Shown here: positions 46,255 through 54,704 of the stretch, in pieces
Layout: each line of letters opens with the position of its first letter
How positions within the stretch are numbered: position 1 is the stretch's first letter
Assembly (NCBI RefSeq): GCF_015672735.1
Contig: NZ_JADABY010000069.1
Coordinates: forward strand, 62,001-126,000
From: Citrobacter sp. Res13-Sevr-PEB04-36
Lineage (GTDB): Bacteria; Pseudomonadota; Gammaproteobacteria; Enterobacterales; Enterobacteriaceae
Direction of reading: 5' to 3'
Length of the DNA: 64,000 nucleotides
The notes under the pieces: generated by a model
The model's input: the letters and a program-made list of their open reading frames with translations, nothing else
The model's database searches: none
What the model was told of the DNA's origin: nothing
Translations under genes and position numbers: made by a program

Positions 46255-48240
46255 TTAGAAGTTATAGGTCAGGCCAACCGTGTAACGACGACCATCGAGT
46301 ATGGTGTCATAGGTCTCGTAATCGATTTGCTTATCCAGAACGTTGTACACGCCAGCGGTGGCGAGCACATCCTTGCTCACGTAGTAACGCACGCCAACAT
46401 CGACCTGAGTATAGGACGGTGTCCCTTGAGCCATCGAGGTCCGGCTCAGGTACTCAGAGGTTTTCCCGCGCAGGTTCAGGCGGCTCCAGAAGCCGAGATC
46501 CTGCGTGGCCTGCCAGTCCAGCGTGGTGTTAAACATATGCTTCGGCATTTTGTTTAACGGCTGACCGGAGAACTGACCGCTTTTCTGTTCAGATTCGGTG
46601 TAGGTGTAGTTTGCCGTCCAGTTGAGATCGGAGGTGATTTTCCAGCCGAAGGTGGATTCTACGCCGCGCATATTGGCTTCATCGACGTTAACGCGATCGC
46701 TGACGAAGTCATAGCTGGTGCCACCGATGGTGCAGGCCGGATCGGCACTGCTGTTACAGCGGCGAACTTCAGTGATCTTATCTTTGAAGTCGGTGTTGAA
46801 CAGCGTCACACCCGCGTTGAGGTCGTTGCCGTTATCCCACAGCAGACCGATTTCTTCGCTCAGGCTCTTTTCCGGTTTCAGATCCGGGTTGCCCACAATG
46901 ATGCCTCTCAGGCGACCACCGCCGGTCACCTGTCCCCAGCTTGCCGAAGACTGGCGCAGATCCGGCGCGCGGTAGCCTGCAGACACGCCGCCTTTCAGAG
47001 TCCATTGATCGCTGAGATGCCATACGCCGTAGCCGCGTGGAGTCCAGTTATCACCGTAGTTTTCATCTTTATCCATACGCAGGCCGCCGGTCAGCGTGAA
47101 GGTATCGGTTACGGCCCATTCATCTTCAGCAAACAGCGCCCAGCTCCAGCGGGTCAGCTTGTTCAGACCGTCAGCCGCTTCCAGCTGATTACCATTATCA
47201 CGTAGTTTTTCATAACGGTACTGTCCGCCAGCCGTCAGGGTATGCGCCCCGAGGAAAATCTGGTTCTGATTGTTAAAAATAGTGTTATAGGACTTCATCT
47301 GACGACCCGGGTTATCGGTCTCTTCCTGCTGAACATAGCTGGTGGTGTTGAAGTCGTCGTAGTAACCGCTATGGGTTAATGAATAGGTCGTGTGCACATA
47401 CTTGTTTTCGCTTTTGCTGTTGGGTTTACAGCTTCCGTTACGGCAGTTTTCCTCGGCCATGGATTTACCCGGCGTACTGTCGCGATCCTGCAGCTCTCGC
47501 GCGTAATCGAAGTCAATATCGTTTTTATCATCCGGCGTAAAGTTCAGGGTTAATCCCCCGTTACGCATGCGCTGTTCGTTATAACCATTGACGATTTCAT
47601 CTTCGGCACGGTGAGAGAATAACCCGGTGACTTTTGCGCCAAGTAATCCGTCAATCAGCGGCCCGGACGCATAGGCGTTAGTCTGATAAATATCGCCTGA
47701 GTCACGGTCTTCCTGGAAGGTAGCGTCACCATGTAGGGAGCCACTCCAGCCTTTGGTATTCGATACTTTCTTGGTGATCACGTTAATCACCCCGCCCATC
47801 GCATCGGAGCCGTACAGCGATGACATGGGGCCACGGATCACTTCGATACGTTCAATGGACTCCAGCGGCGGTAACCAGCCTTGTTCAATGCCCGAGTTAT
47901 CGCTATTAGGGCGTGTGCCTCGTGTGCTGATCCGCTTACCGTTGACCAGGAAGAGCGTGTACTGTGAAGCCATGCCGCGGATGCTGATATCACTGCTGCT
48001 ACCGCCACCTGTGACGACGACGCCAGGCACATCTTTGAGTGCATCGGTAACGTCACGGTAAGCTTTATCCTCAATTTGCTGTTTGGTGATCACAGAAATA
48101 GAGGCAGGGGCATCCTGAATCTTTTGCTCGAATCCGGTGGCGGTGACCACCACGGTATCCTGGCCAGCGGCATAGACGAGTGATGGGAGGCTGGCGACGC
48201 ATACTGCGGCAGCAACGGCCTTAACGTGAGGTATAGTCAT
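46255..48240 (-). CDS. TonB-dependent siderophore receptor, CirA-type, at cirA locus
   Basis: A 661-residue outer-membrane receptor: signal peptide ending near VYAAG, TonB box region DTVVVTATGF, plug domain (SISVITKQQIEDK..DVLKDVPGVVV-like, RGPMSSLYGSDAMGGVINV) and a C-terminal barrel ending in YNF, the OMP C-terminal aromatic. Four Cys in the loops (ENCRNGSCK, RRCNSS..ACTIG) could form surface disulfides. It occupies the position of E. coli cirA (colicin I and catecholate receptor), but the sequence I recall for CirA differs in most loops, so it may be a distinct receptor. The start at 48240 fits the GGAATG Shine-Dalgarno better than 48249. Confidence 0.85.
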   Translation of the reverse strand: MTIPHVKAVAAAVCVASLPSLVYAAGQDTVVVTATGFEQKIQDAPASISVITKQQIEDKAYRDVTDALKDVPGVVVTGGGSSSDISIRGMASQYTLFLVNGKRISTRGTRPNSDNSGIEQGWLPPLESIERIEVIRGPMSSLYGSDAMGGVINVITKKVSNTKGWSGSLHGDATFQEDRDSGDIYQTNAYASGPLIDGLLGAKVTGLFSHRAEDEIVNGYNEQRMRNGGLTLNFTPDDKNDIDFDYARELQDRDSTPGKSMAEENCRNGSCKPNSKSENKYVHTTYSLTHSGYYDDFNTTSYVQQEETDNPGRQMKSYNTIFNNQNQIFLGAHTLTAGGQYRYEKLRDNGNQLEAADGLNKLTRWSWALFAEDEWAVTDTFTLTGGLRMDKDENYGDNWTPRGYGVWHLSDQWTLKGGVSAGYRAPDLRQSSASWGQVTGGGRLRGIIVGNPDLKPEKSLSEEIGLLWDNGNDLNAGVTLFNTDFKDKITEVRRCNSSADPACTIGGTSYDFVSDRVNVDEANMRGVESTFGWKITSDLNWTANYTYTESEQKSGQFSGQPLNKMPKHMFNTTLDWQATQDLGFWSRLNLRGKTSEYLSRTSMAQGTPSYTQVDVGVRYYVSKDVLATAGVYNVLDKQIDYETYDTILDGRRYTVGLTYNF

Positions 48241-48267
48241 TTGTATCATTCCATTTAAATGAATTTA

Positions 48268-48323
48268 CCCGTCATACTTCTAGTTGCAGGCGTATTAGCT
48301 GTAACTAGAACTAGTTAGGGTAC
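48268..48323 (+). repeat. Short ERIC-end element in the receptor 5' UTR
   Basis: CCCGTCATACTTCTAGTTGC at the left and AACTAGAACTAGTTAGGGTA at the right match the two ends of the ERIC copy at 58326-58457, again without the core. It lies between the predicted start of transcription (about 48397) and the gene start at 48240. Confidence 0.5.
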
Positions 48324-48403
48324 TGAACTGCGCGTCATGTGAAAGGCCATGACATTTGTATGTATTTGTCTTTTAAGGACTCTTTTAGTAAAGAAGCGAG
48401 GGG

Positions 48404-48431
48404 ATTGTACAAAAGTATGAATATTTGTAAA
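48404..48431 (-). promoter_or_regulatory. Sigma70 promoter of the TonB receptor gene
   Basis: On the minus strand TTTACA (48426-48431), 16 bases, TACAAT (48404-48409). It is directly downstream of the Fur-like dyad. Predicted 5' UTR is about 150 nt. Confidence 0.5.
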
Positions 48432-48459
48432 CACAAATGATAATAGAAATCATTTGTGT
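48431..48459. promoter_or_regulatory. Fur box upstream of the TonB receptor gene
   Basis: ACACAAATGAT-AATAGAA-ATCATTTGTGT, perfect 11-bp arms; the core ATGATAATAGAAATCAT resembles the Fur consensus GATAATGATAATCATTATC. It abuts the -35 element, so iron-loaded Fur would block transcription. Confidence 0.65.
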
Positions 48460-48544
48460 TTGATATTTTGTTCAGGGAAAAACTTTTCTGATCAATGAGA
48501 TAGCGGAGAAATAAAAATGGAGAAAAAGTGAAGGAATGATGGAG

Positions 48545-48567
48545 AAACAAAGAGGGCTTACGCCCTC
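48545..48567 (-). terminator. Terminator of the OPA transporter operon
   Basis: On the minus strand GAGGGC-GTAA-GCCCTC followed by TTTGTTT, 86 bp beyond the transporter stop codon. Confidence 0.75.
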
Positions 48568-48653
48568 AAGGTTGACTATATAGTCGTGGATTATCGCTTT
48601 TGAACGGTAAATGCGTAACAGCGGCGGTATCCGTGCCGCTGCTATGTAATGAC

Positions 48654-49976
48654 TTAAAGCCGATGGAATTTAGCGAGTAAAGCCAGCGAGAGGGTGGTTA
48701 ATAAAATCGCGATTACGGCATAGAGATAGACACCAGACCATTCCCAGCTGTTCTTCACTAATATCACTGGTACGCCTGCCATTGCGGCACCAACATAGCT
48801 AAATAATCCCCGGAAGCCGGTTATCGAACCTGCCGCATCTTTGTGAGTGACGTCCAGACAGCCGACGGCAAAAAGCATATGTGGCCCGTACAGGGCAAAT
48901 CCCATAATCGTGAAGAGTATAGCCGTAATGGTATATGAGGTATCCTGAACCAGCGGGATTAAGGTGATACACACGCACAGCATTAAGGCAAAAATTAAGC
49001 CCGTCATCCAACGATTGCTTTTGAACATAAAGTCGGATAAATAACCAGCCAGGAGTCCACCGGCAAGCCCGCCGGCTTCAAACCAGGAGATAATAGAGTT
49101 TGCTTTAATAAGACTCCAGCCATGCACCTGCGAGTAGTAAATTTGCGGCCAGTCATTGAGGATGGTGCGGGCAATATAGACGGACATATCGCCCACGATA
49201 ATAACCCACACCAGCGGATTGATCAGAATATATTTAACGAATATCTGCCAAAACGTGAGGTTAACCGGGCTGGCTTTAACCTGTGCAAGTTCAGTCGGGT
49301 CCTTGCGCCACTCGCCGACGTTGGGTAAACCTAGCGTGCCAGGGCGGTCCTTAATGGTAAAGAGTGCGATAACCCCCATGATCAGGGAAATGACTCCCGG
49401 AACATAGAAACCCATTTTCCAACTACCGCTCCAGACAATTGCAAAGCTGGTTAACAGTGGAGCAAGACTGCCGCCGATATTGTGTGCTGCTTCCACGACA
49501 GCCCACCAACGTCCGCGTTCATTTTTGGAAAACCAGGAGGCCATGATCTTCGCCATCGGCGGAAAACTGGTGCCCTGGAGAATGGCATTAAGGCTGTACA
49601 ACACATAAAACGCGGCAACACTGTCAGAAAACCCAAAAAGAATATTGACGATACCAACGCCAATGAGCACAGGGCCTGTCATGGCCTTAGGATTTATTTT
49701 ATCAACCAGCATACCGCCAACAAACTTCATTGAACCATACAGGATATAAAAAAGGGAAGACATGATGGCAAAATCTTCCGCTGTCAGGGAGGTGTCTGAC
49801 AGCATTGCTGGCATAGCGGCAGAAAAATTCTTACGCGTTAAATAAAAGACGGCATAAGAAATAAAAACGGAGGTGATAATCTCTATACGGAATTTTTTGT
49901 AGGTATGGTCAATCTCTTTTTTTTCTTTTACAACCGGCTTATCAGCCTGGCTGAAAATAAACGATTTCAAGCTCAT
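48654..49976 (-). CDS. Organophosphate:phosphate antiporter-family transporter (UhpC/PgtP-like)
   Basis: A 440-residue MFS protein with 12 hydrophobic segments. It belongs to the OPA family by FYLTRKNFSAAMPAM at residues about 45-60 and DMSVYIARTILNDWPQIY near residue 265, which place the two phosphate-binding arginines seen in GlpT and UhpT. The linker DRPGTLGLPNVGEWR is close to UhpC. OPA carriers import sugar phosphates, glycerol phosphate or phosphoglycerate in exchange for phosphate. It is 31 bp downstream of a SerB-like phosphatase gene, so O-phosphoserine is a reasonable substrate guess. Not in E. coli K-12 at this position. Confidence 0.87.
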   Translation of the reverse strand: MSLKSFIFSQADKPVVKEKKEIDHTYKKFRIEIITSVFISYAVFYLTRKNFSAAMPAMLSDTSLTAEDFAIMSSLFYILYGSMKFVGGMLVDKINPKAMTGPVLIGVGIVNILFGFSDSVAAFYVLYSLNAILQGTSFPPMAKIMASWFSKNERGRWWAVVEAAHNIGGSLAPLLTSFAIVWSGSWKMGFYVPGVISLIMGVIALFTIKDRPGTLGLPNVGEWRKDPTELAQVKASPVNLTFWQIFVKYILINPLVWVIIVGDMSVYIARTILNDWPQIYYSQVHGWSLIKANSIISWFEAGGLAGGLLAGYLSDFMFKSNRWMTGLIFALMLCVCITLIPLVQDTSYTITAILFTIMGFALYGPHMLFAVGCLDVTHKDAAGSITGFRGLFSYVGAAMAGVPVILVKNSWEWSGVYLYAVIAILLTTLSLALLAKFHRL

Positions 49977-50007
49977 GTAAGTTTCCTTTCAGACAGTGCC
50001 CGTGGGG

Positions 50008-50895
50008 TTATAATTCATTTTCGATATAAAATAAAATCGACTCGAATCCGTGAAAGTTAATCTGGTTTGGAATTAAATCTCTGACCGCTGGTTTTGCTTT
50101 CCACGCAATACCTGTGCCTGCATGCATGAGCATGGGGATATCGTTGGCTCCATCACCACAGGCGATAATATTGTGCTGTGGTGTCTGCAGTGTTTCGGCA
50201 AGTTTATGTAGAGTTACTTTTTTATTTTCTGCATTCATAATCGGAATGGTAATATTATCTGTCAGGACACTATCCTTTATCTCAACAGTGTTGGAAAAGA
50301 CATAGTCTAACTGATATTTTTTCTGTAAGCGGTGGGTGAATATATCCAGACCACCTGAAATAATTGCTGTTTTAAAACCTTTCTGTTTCAGGATTGGCAA
50401 AATGGTTGTAATACCTGGAGAGGCGGTCATTTGATCGCATACCGCATTAAGCACATCTGTATGTGTTCCCTTTAGCATTCCGATACGCCGCGTAAAACTG
50501 CTATTGAAATCCAGTTTTCCTTCCATCGCTTGCTGAGTCAGTTCCGTAATACGTTCTGAGATACCCAATGTTCTGGCTATTTCATCGACACCCTCTTCTT
50601 CAATAAACGTTGAATCCATATCAAAGGCGATAATTCCGTTCGTCGGGATGATTTGGGGTTTGATGAAAAAATCAAACTGCTGGGTGAATGATGTCGTTCT
50701 CAGTTTTGTATATATATCATGGGTGAATATTTCATCAGGAATTGAAAGTTTTAAATATGTTTTATTGATTGATTTTATGTATAACAACTCAAGCGAGCAA
50801 TGATACTGATTCGACTTTGCACTGATAAAAGAATTGTGTAGCCACGCCTGAAGTTTTTCAGGTTCTTTTTGGGTGATGAAATAAATAATTGCCAT
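50008..50895 (-). CDS. SerB-like phosphoserine phosphatase (HAD family)
   Basis: A 295-residue HAD phosphatase. Motif I is FDMDSTFIEEEGVDEIA near residue 96 with the nucleophile Asp, motif II is AIISGGLDIF with the Ser, and motif III is IIACGDGANDIPML with the Asp pair. The order and spacing match SerB, with an N-terminal domain of about 85 residues that is unlike E. coli SerB. The housekeeping serB normally lies elsewhere, so this should be a paralogue. It shares a transcript with the OPA transporter. The gene is visibly AT-rich compared with nfo or lysP, a sign of transfer. Start has CAGGAG upstream. Confidence 0.87.
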   Translation of the reverse strand: MAIIYFITQKEPEKLQAWLHNSFISAKSNQYHCSLELLYIKSINKTYLKLSIPDEIFTHDIYTKLRTTSFTQQFDFFIKPQIIPTNGIIAFDMDSTFIEEEGVDEIARTLGISERITELTQQAMEGKLDFNSSFTRRIGMLKGTHTDVLNAVCDQMTASPGITTILPILKQKGFKTAIISGGLDIFTHRLQKKYQLDYVFSNTVEIKDSVLTDNITIPIMNAENKKVTLHKLAETLQTPQHNIIACGDGANDIPMLMHAGTGIAWKAKPAVRDLIPNQINFHGFESILFYIENEL

Positions 50896-50988
50896 AATGT
50901 CACTCCTGTTAACTGTGGATTATTGTAATTGAGGTTGATGGCAATTGAATCCTGCTTTATCACAGATGTGAATGTTAAAGGAACGATA

Positions 50989-51043
50989 AAAAAGTATTGT
51001 TTTTTGTACTGAATAATCAATGTATCTAAAAAGTATCGTTTTT
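50989..51043. promoter_or_regulatory. Two copies of a 16-bp operator-like repeat
   Basis: AAAAAGTATTGTTTTT (50989-51004) and AAAAAGTATCGTTTTT (51028-51043) differ at one base and are 39 bp apart, in the divergent region between the phosphatase and dehydratase genes. Each is nearly palindromic. They are good candidates for binding by the small HTH protein encoded in this cluster. Confidence 0.5.
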
Positions 51044-51112
51044 GATATGTGAATCACGGTCTGATGTTGTCAGATGTATATTCTATGATTACTAACAGGG
51101 ATGGATATAAAA

Positions 51113-52495
51113 ATGGAAAGTTGTGTCGATATTTTCAAAATTGTCATAGGTCCCTCCAGTTCAAGAACGGTCGGACCTATGCGTGCAGCATTTAATTTCA
51201 TTTCACAGCTAAAGCAGCAAGAAACCTTGCCGCTGACACGAAAAATTGAGGTTGAGTTATATGGCGCATTATCATTAAGTCGCAAGTGCCATAACGTTGA
51301 TATTGCGCTTTATCTGGGGTTGCTGGGTAATCAGCCCGATAATGTAGATTTACGCTTGCAGATGGACGCTATTAAGCGTGCGGAAAAGGATGGCACTCTG
51401 GTTCTGTCCCCCTCTGTTACGGTGACTGTCACTGTTCGGTCTAACTCGCAGCCGCATACCGGGCATCCCTATGCGATGACATTTCGCGCCAGAGATGATT
51501 ATTTTACGCTGTATGAGGAAACATGGTTTTCAACCGGCGCAGGACAGGTTCATAAACTCGGTGAGACCGCCCCTGTAGCTCCTGAAGACGATGCGGCGTT
51601 TCCTTTTGCCTTTCATAATGCAGCGCAGTTGCTGGAACGATGTCAACGCAACGGGTTATCTATTGCTGCGTTGATGATGAAAAATGAGCTACGCGTACAT
51701 TCTCAGGCTGCATTGCAGGAATATCTTACGCAGATATGGGCTGTTATGAAGCAGGCCGTCCATCGTGGTTTGCATACTGAAGGTTTATTGCCGGGGCCGT
51801 ATCAGGTTCCACGCAGGGCCTGCGCGTTGCATAAATTACTGGCGATGAAACCTTCCGCGAACGATTTTCTTACTAACCTGAATTGGGTGAATGCATTTGC
51901 TATTGCCGTCAGCGAAGAAAATGCGGCGGGAGGGATGGTTGTTACCGCGCCGACCAATGGCGCGAGCGGCATTATCCCGGCGGTACTCAGTTGGTACGAT
52001 AAGTTTGTCTGTGAACTGGATAGCGCATCGGTTACCCGTTTTTTTCTCACTGCGGGGGCCGTCGCGCTGTTGTTCAAACAGAATGCGTCAATTTTGGGAT
52101 CAGAGGTCGGATGTCAGGGAGAAATTGGTGTGGCGTGCTCTATGGCTGCGGCGGGACTGGCTGAGCTGATGGGAGCCTCCGTGGCCCAGGTATTGAGCGC
52201 AGCAGAAATCGCTATGGAACATCATCTGGGGCTCACCTGTGATCCCGTTGGTGGGCAGGTACAAATTCCTTGTGTCGAACGTAATGCGATTTCATCAGTA
52301 AAAGCGATTAACGCAGCGACGATGGCGATGAGCCGCGTCAGTGAGCCGTGCGTTTCTCTGGATGAGGTGATTGCTGCCATGTATGAAACGGGTAAAGACA
52401 TGAGTGCTAAATATCGCGAAACATATCATGGTTGCCTGGGAAAAATTCAGCCGAGAAAAAGGGGAGGGATGCATGAAATATCACACCATGAATAA
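51113..52495 (+). CDS. L-serine dehydratase, iron-sulfur single-chain type (SdaA-like)
   Basis: A 460-residue SdaA/SdaB/TdcG-family enzyme that deaminates L-serine to pyruvate and ammonia. N-terminal beta domain (ESCVDIFKIVIGPSSS), C-terminal alpha domain with GGMVVTAPTNGASGIIPAV and the Fe-S cysteines in GCQGEIGVACSMAA and LGLTCDPVGGQVQIPCVER. The usual PSSSHTVGPM reads SSSRTVGPM here: Arg replaces His. The start at 51113 aligns with SdaA; the ATG at 51101 leaves no room for its Shine-Dalgarno. Overlaps the HTH gene by 23 bp. A third or fourth serine deaminase for an enteric genome, so probably pathway-specific. Confidence 0.9.
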   Translation: MESCVDIFKIVIGPSSSRTVGPMRAAFNFISQLKQQETLPLTRKIEVELYGALSLSRKCHNVDIALYLGLLGNQPDNVDLRLQMDAIKRAEKDGTLVLSPSVTVTVTVRSNSQPHTGHPYAMTFRARDDYFTLYEETWFSTGAGQVHKLGETAPVAPEDDAAFPFAFHNAAQLLERCQRNGLSIAALMMKNELRVHSQAALQEYLTQIWAVMKQAVHRGLHTEGLLPGPYQVPRRACALHKLLAMKPSANDFLTNLNWVNAFAIAVSEENAAGGMVVTAPTNGASGIIPAVLSWYDKFVCELDSASVTRFFLTAGAVALLFKQNASILGSEVGCQGEIGVACSMAAAGLAELMGASVAQVLSAAEIAMEHHLGLTCDPVGGQVQIPCVERNAISSVKAINAATMAMSRVSEPCVSLDEVIAAMYETGKDMSAKYRETYHGCLGKIQPRKRGGMHEISHHE

Positions 52496-52862
52496 CGATG
52501 AAATCATGCTGTCATTATGTTCCCGTATTAAGGAAACGCGGATTTCTCTGGCGCAGACGCAGCAGCAGCTTGCCGACAGTGCGCAGATAGGGATCGCTAC
52601 CATTAAACGCATTGAGAAAGGTGGGGGACTGAATCTTGACACGCTTATCTCACTGCTGCGTGCGCTGAACAAACTGCACCATCTGGATGCCATTTTATTT
52701 GAATCCGAAATGCGGAATTTTCACGAGGGCCATGAAGGGGGTGAGAGCGCGGGCCGATTACAGGTACGGCAACAGGCTGCGGATTTAAATCGTAAAGCGT
52801 CCGCGCCGCAGTCCGAAGAGATGGGCTACAGCGCGGCGATGGAAAATACAGTGTATTGGTGA
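52473..52862 (+). CDS. Small XRE-family HTH regulator
   Basis: A 129-residue protein with a Cro/CI helix-turn-helix at residues about 14-70 (RISLAQTQQQLADSAQIGIA, then KRIEKGGGLNLDTLISLL) and a polar tail of about 50 residues. Start at 52473 follows GGGGAGGG. It overlaps the serine dehydratase gene, so it is co-transcribed, and its stop abuts the yeiG stop. Probably controls the divergent transporter-phosphatase and dehydratase promoters through the repeat at 50989-51043. Confidence 0.85.
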   Translation: MKYHTMNNDEIMLSLCSRIKETRISLAQTQQQLADSAQIGIATIKRIEKGGGLNLDTLISLLRALNKLHHLDAILFESEMRNFHEGHEGGESAGRLQVRQQAADLNRKASAPQSEEMGYSAAMENTVYW

Positions 52863-53699
52863 TTATTTCAGCAAATATTGAGCGTGGAAGCGCAGATGAT
52901 CTTCAATGAATGACGCAATAAAGTAATAGCTGTGATCAAAGCCTGGCTGGATACGTAGCGTCATCGGCCACGCGGTCTGTCGGGCAGTCTCTGCCAGTAC
53001 GGCGGGCTGGAGCTGATCGGCAAGGAACTGATCGCTATCTCCTTGATCGATAAGCGTTGGAATTGCCTCTTCCGGTTTACTGGCTAACATTAACTCGCAG
53101 CTATCCCATTCGGCCCAGGTCGATTTATCCTCGCCCAGATAGGCGCTAAACGCCTTCACGCCCCACGGCACGCGACAGGGGTTAACGATCGGTGCAAAGG
53201 CGGAAATGCTGGTGTATCTGCCGGGATTTTTCAGCGCCATAATCAGTGCGCCGTGACCGCCCATGGAGTGCCCACTGATAGCGCAGCGCTCGCTGACGTT
53301 AAACTGCGCTTGAATAAGCTGCGGCAGCTCATCCCGCAAATAATCATACATGCGGAAATGCGTGGCCCATGGCGACTGCGTGGCATTGAGATAAAAGCCG
53401 GCACCCTGGCCTAAATCGTACCCATCATCGTTGGCAACGTGTTCACCGCGCGGGCTGGTATCCGGCATCACCAGTACGATCCCCAACTCAGCCGCAATAC
53501 GCTGCGCACCCGCTTTGGTGGTAAAGTTTTCATCATTACAGGTCAGGCCCGACAGCCAGTACAATACCGGAGGCGGCGTGTTATCTCGCGGCGGTGGGAG
53601 AAAAATGCTGAAGGTCATGGTGCAATTTAAGGTGGCGGAGTCATGACGCCAGCGTTGCTGCCAGCCTTCAAAACAGCGGTGCTCTTCGAGCATTTCCAT
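52863..53699 (-). CDS. yeiG: S-formylglutathione hydrolase YeiG
   Basis: A 278-residue alpha/beta hydrolase of the esterase D family. The nucleophile is in [11 protein letters not shown] near residue 147, with His in GFDHSYYF near residue 255. It hydrolyses S-formylglutathione to formate and glutathione in formaldehyde detoxification; YeiG is the constitutive E. coli partner of FrmB. Divergent from folE. Confidence 0.95.
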   Translation of the reverse strand: MEMLEEHRCFEGWQQRWRHDSATLNCTMTFSIFLPPPRDNTPPPVLYWLSGLTCNDENFTTKAGAQRIAAELGIVLVMPDTSPRGEHVANDDGYDLGQGAGFYLNATQSPWATHFRMYDYLRDELPQLIQAQFNVSERCAISGHSMGGHGALIMALKNPGRYTSISAFAPIVNPCRVPWGVKAFSAYLGEDKSTWAEWDSCELMLASKPEEAIPTLIDQGDSDQFLADQLQPAVLAETARQTAWPMTLRIQPGFDHSYYFIASFIEDHLRFHAQYLLK

Positions 53700-54021
53700 G
53701 CGCGGCTCCTTGTTGTGTTGAATCTGAATATGTTCGCGAGTTCACCATAATACAGATAATTCATGACACCGTGAGTAACTTTCACTTCCGCAATGGGCAA
53801 ACATACTTCATCATCTATATAACTTTACGTTAACACTCAGCATTGACCCAGCCGAACGGTGCCTGAAAGCAGCACGCTGAAAGGCGGTGCCAATTTCAAT
53901 AATTATCGCGGTGAATACTGGATTATGTGCGCCGCCTCACACACAATGTTCTGGCTGTGATACAGCCTAAAAACTTTGCCCCACGCAGGGCAGAGGCGCC
54001 ACACCTGCAGGAGAAGAATAA
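53700..54021. other. Gene-free yeiG-folE intergenic region
   Basis: About 320 bp between divergent genes. It must hold both promoters. I see no strong palindrome, tRNA or credible small ORF. Confidence 0.5.
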
Positions 54022-54690
54022 ATGTCATCACTCAGTAAAGAAGCGGCCCTGGTTCATGAAGCACTGGTCGCACGTGGTCTCGAAACACCGCTGCGCCCGC
54101 CCGTGCAAGAGATGGATAACGAAACGCGCAAACGTCTTATCTCCGGCCATATGACCGAGATTATGCAATTGCTCAATCTTGATTTGAGCGATGACAGCCT
54201 GATGGAAACGCCGCATCGCATTGCAAAAATGTATGTCGATGAGATTTTCTCCGGTCTTGATTACGCCAATTTCCCAAAAATCACCGTCATTGAAAATAAA
54301 ATGAAGGTTGATGAGATGGTCACGGTGCGTGATATCACGCTGACCAGCACCTGTGAACATCACTTTGTCACCATCGATGGCAAAGCGACGGTGGCGTATA
54401 TCCCGAAAGAATCCGTGATTGGTCTGTCGAAGATTAACCGTATCGTGCAATTCTTTGCCCAGCGTCCGCAGGTGCAGGAGCGTCTGACCCAACAAATCCT
54501 GACCGCACTACAAACCCTGCTGGGAACTAATAATGTGGCGGTGTCGATTGATGCAGTCCATTACTGCGTGAAAGCGCGCGGCATTCGCGATGCGACCAGC
54601 GCCACTACGACTACCTCACTGGGCGGATTATTTAAATCCAGCCAGAATACGCGTCAGGAATTTCTGCGCGCTGTACGTCACCACAACTGA
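54022..54690 (+). CDS. folE: GTP cyclohydrolase 1
   Basis: A 222-residue enzyme that converts GTP to dihydroneopterin triphosphate, first step of folate synthesis. Zinc and active-site residues lie in [13 protein letters not shown] near residue 111, GLSKINRIV and [19 protein letters not shown] precedes the ATG. yeiB follows after 14 bp. Confidence 0.97.
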   Translation: MSSLSKEAALVHEALVARGLETPLRPPVQEMDNETRKRLISGHMTEIMQLLNLDLSDDSLMETPHRIAKMYVDEIFSGLDYANFPKITVIENKMKVDEMVTVRDITLTSTCEHHFVTIDGKATVAYIPKESVIGLSKINRIVQFFAQRPQVQERLTQQILTALQTLLGTNNVAVSIDAVHYCVKARGIRDATSATTTTSLGGLFKSSQNTRQEFLRAVRHHN

Positions 54691-54704
54691 CAAGGGCAGG
54701 GACC

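Noticed and set aside
50960..50971. TCACAGATGTGA as a CRP site between the phosphatase and dehydratase genes
   Set aside because: The half sites face the wrong way and are 2 bases apart; CRP needs TGTGA-N6-TCACA.
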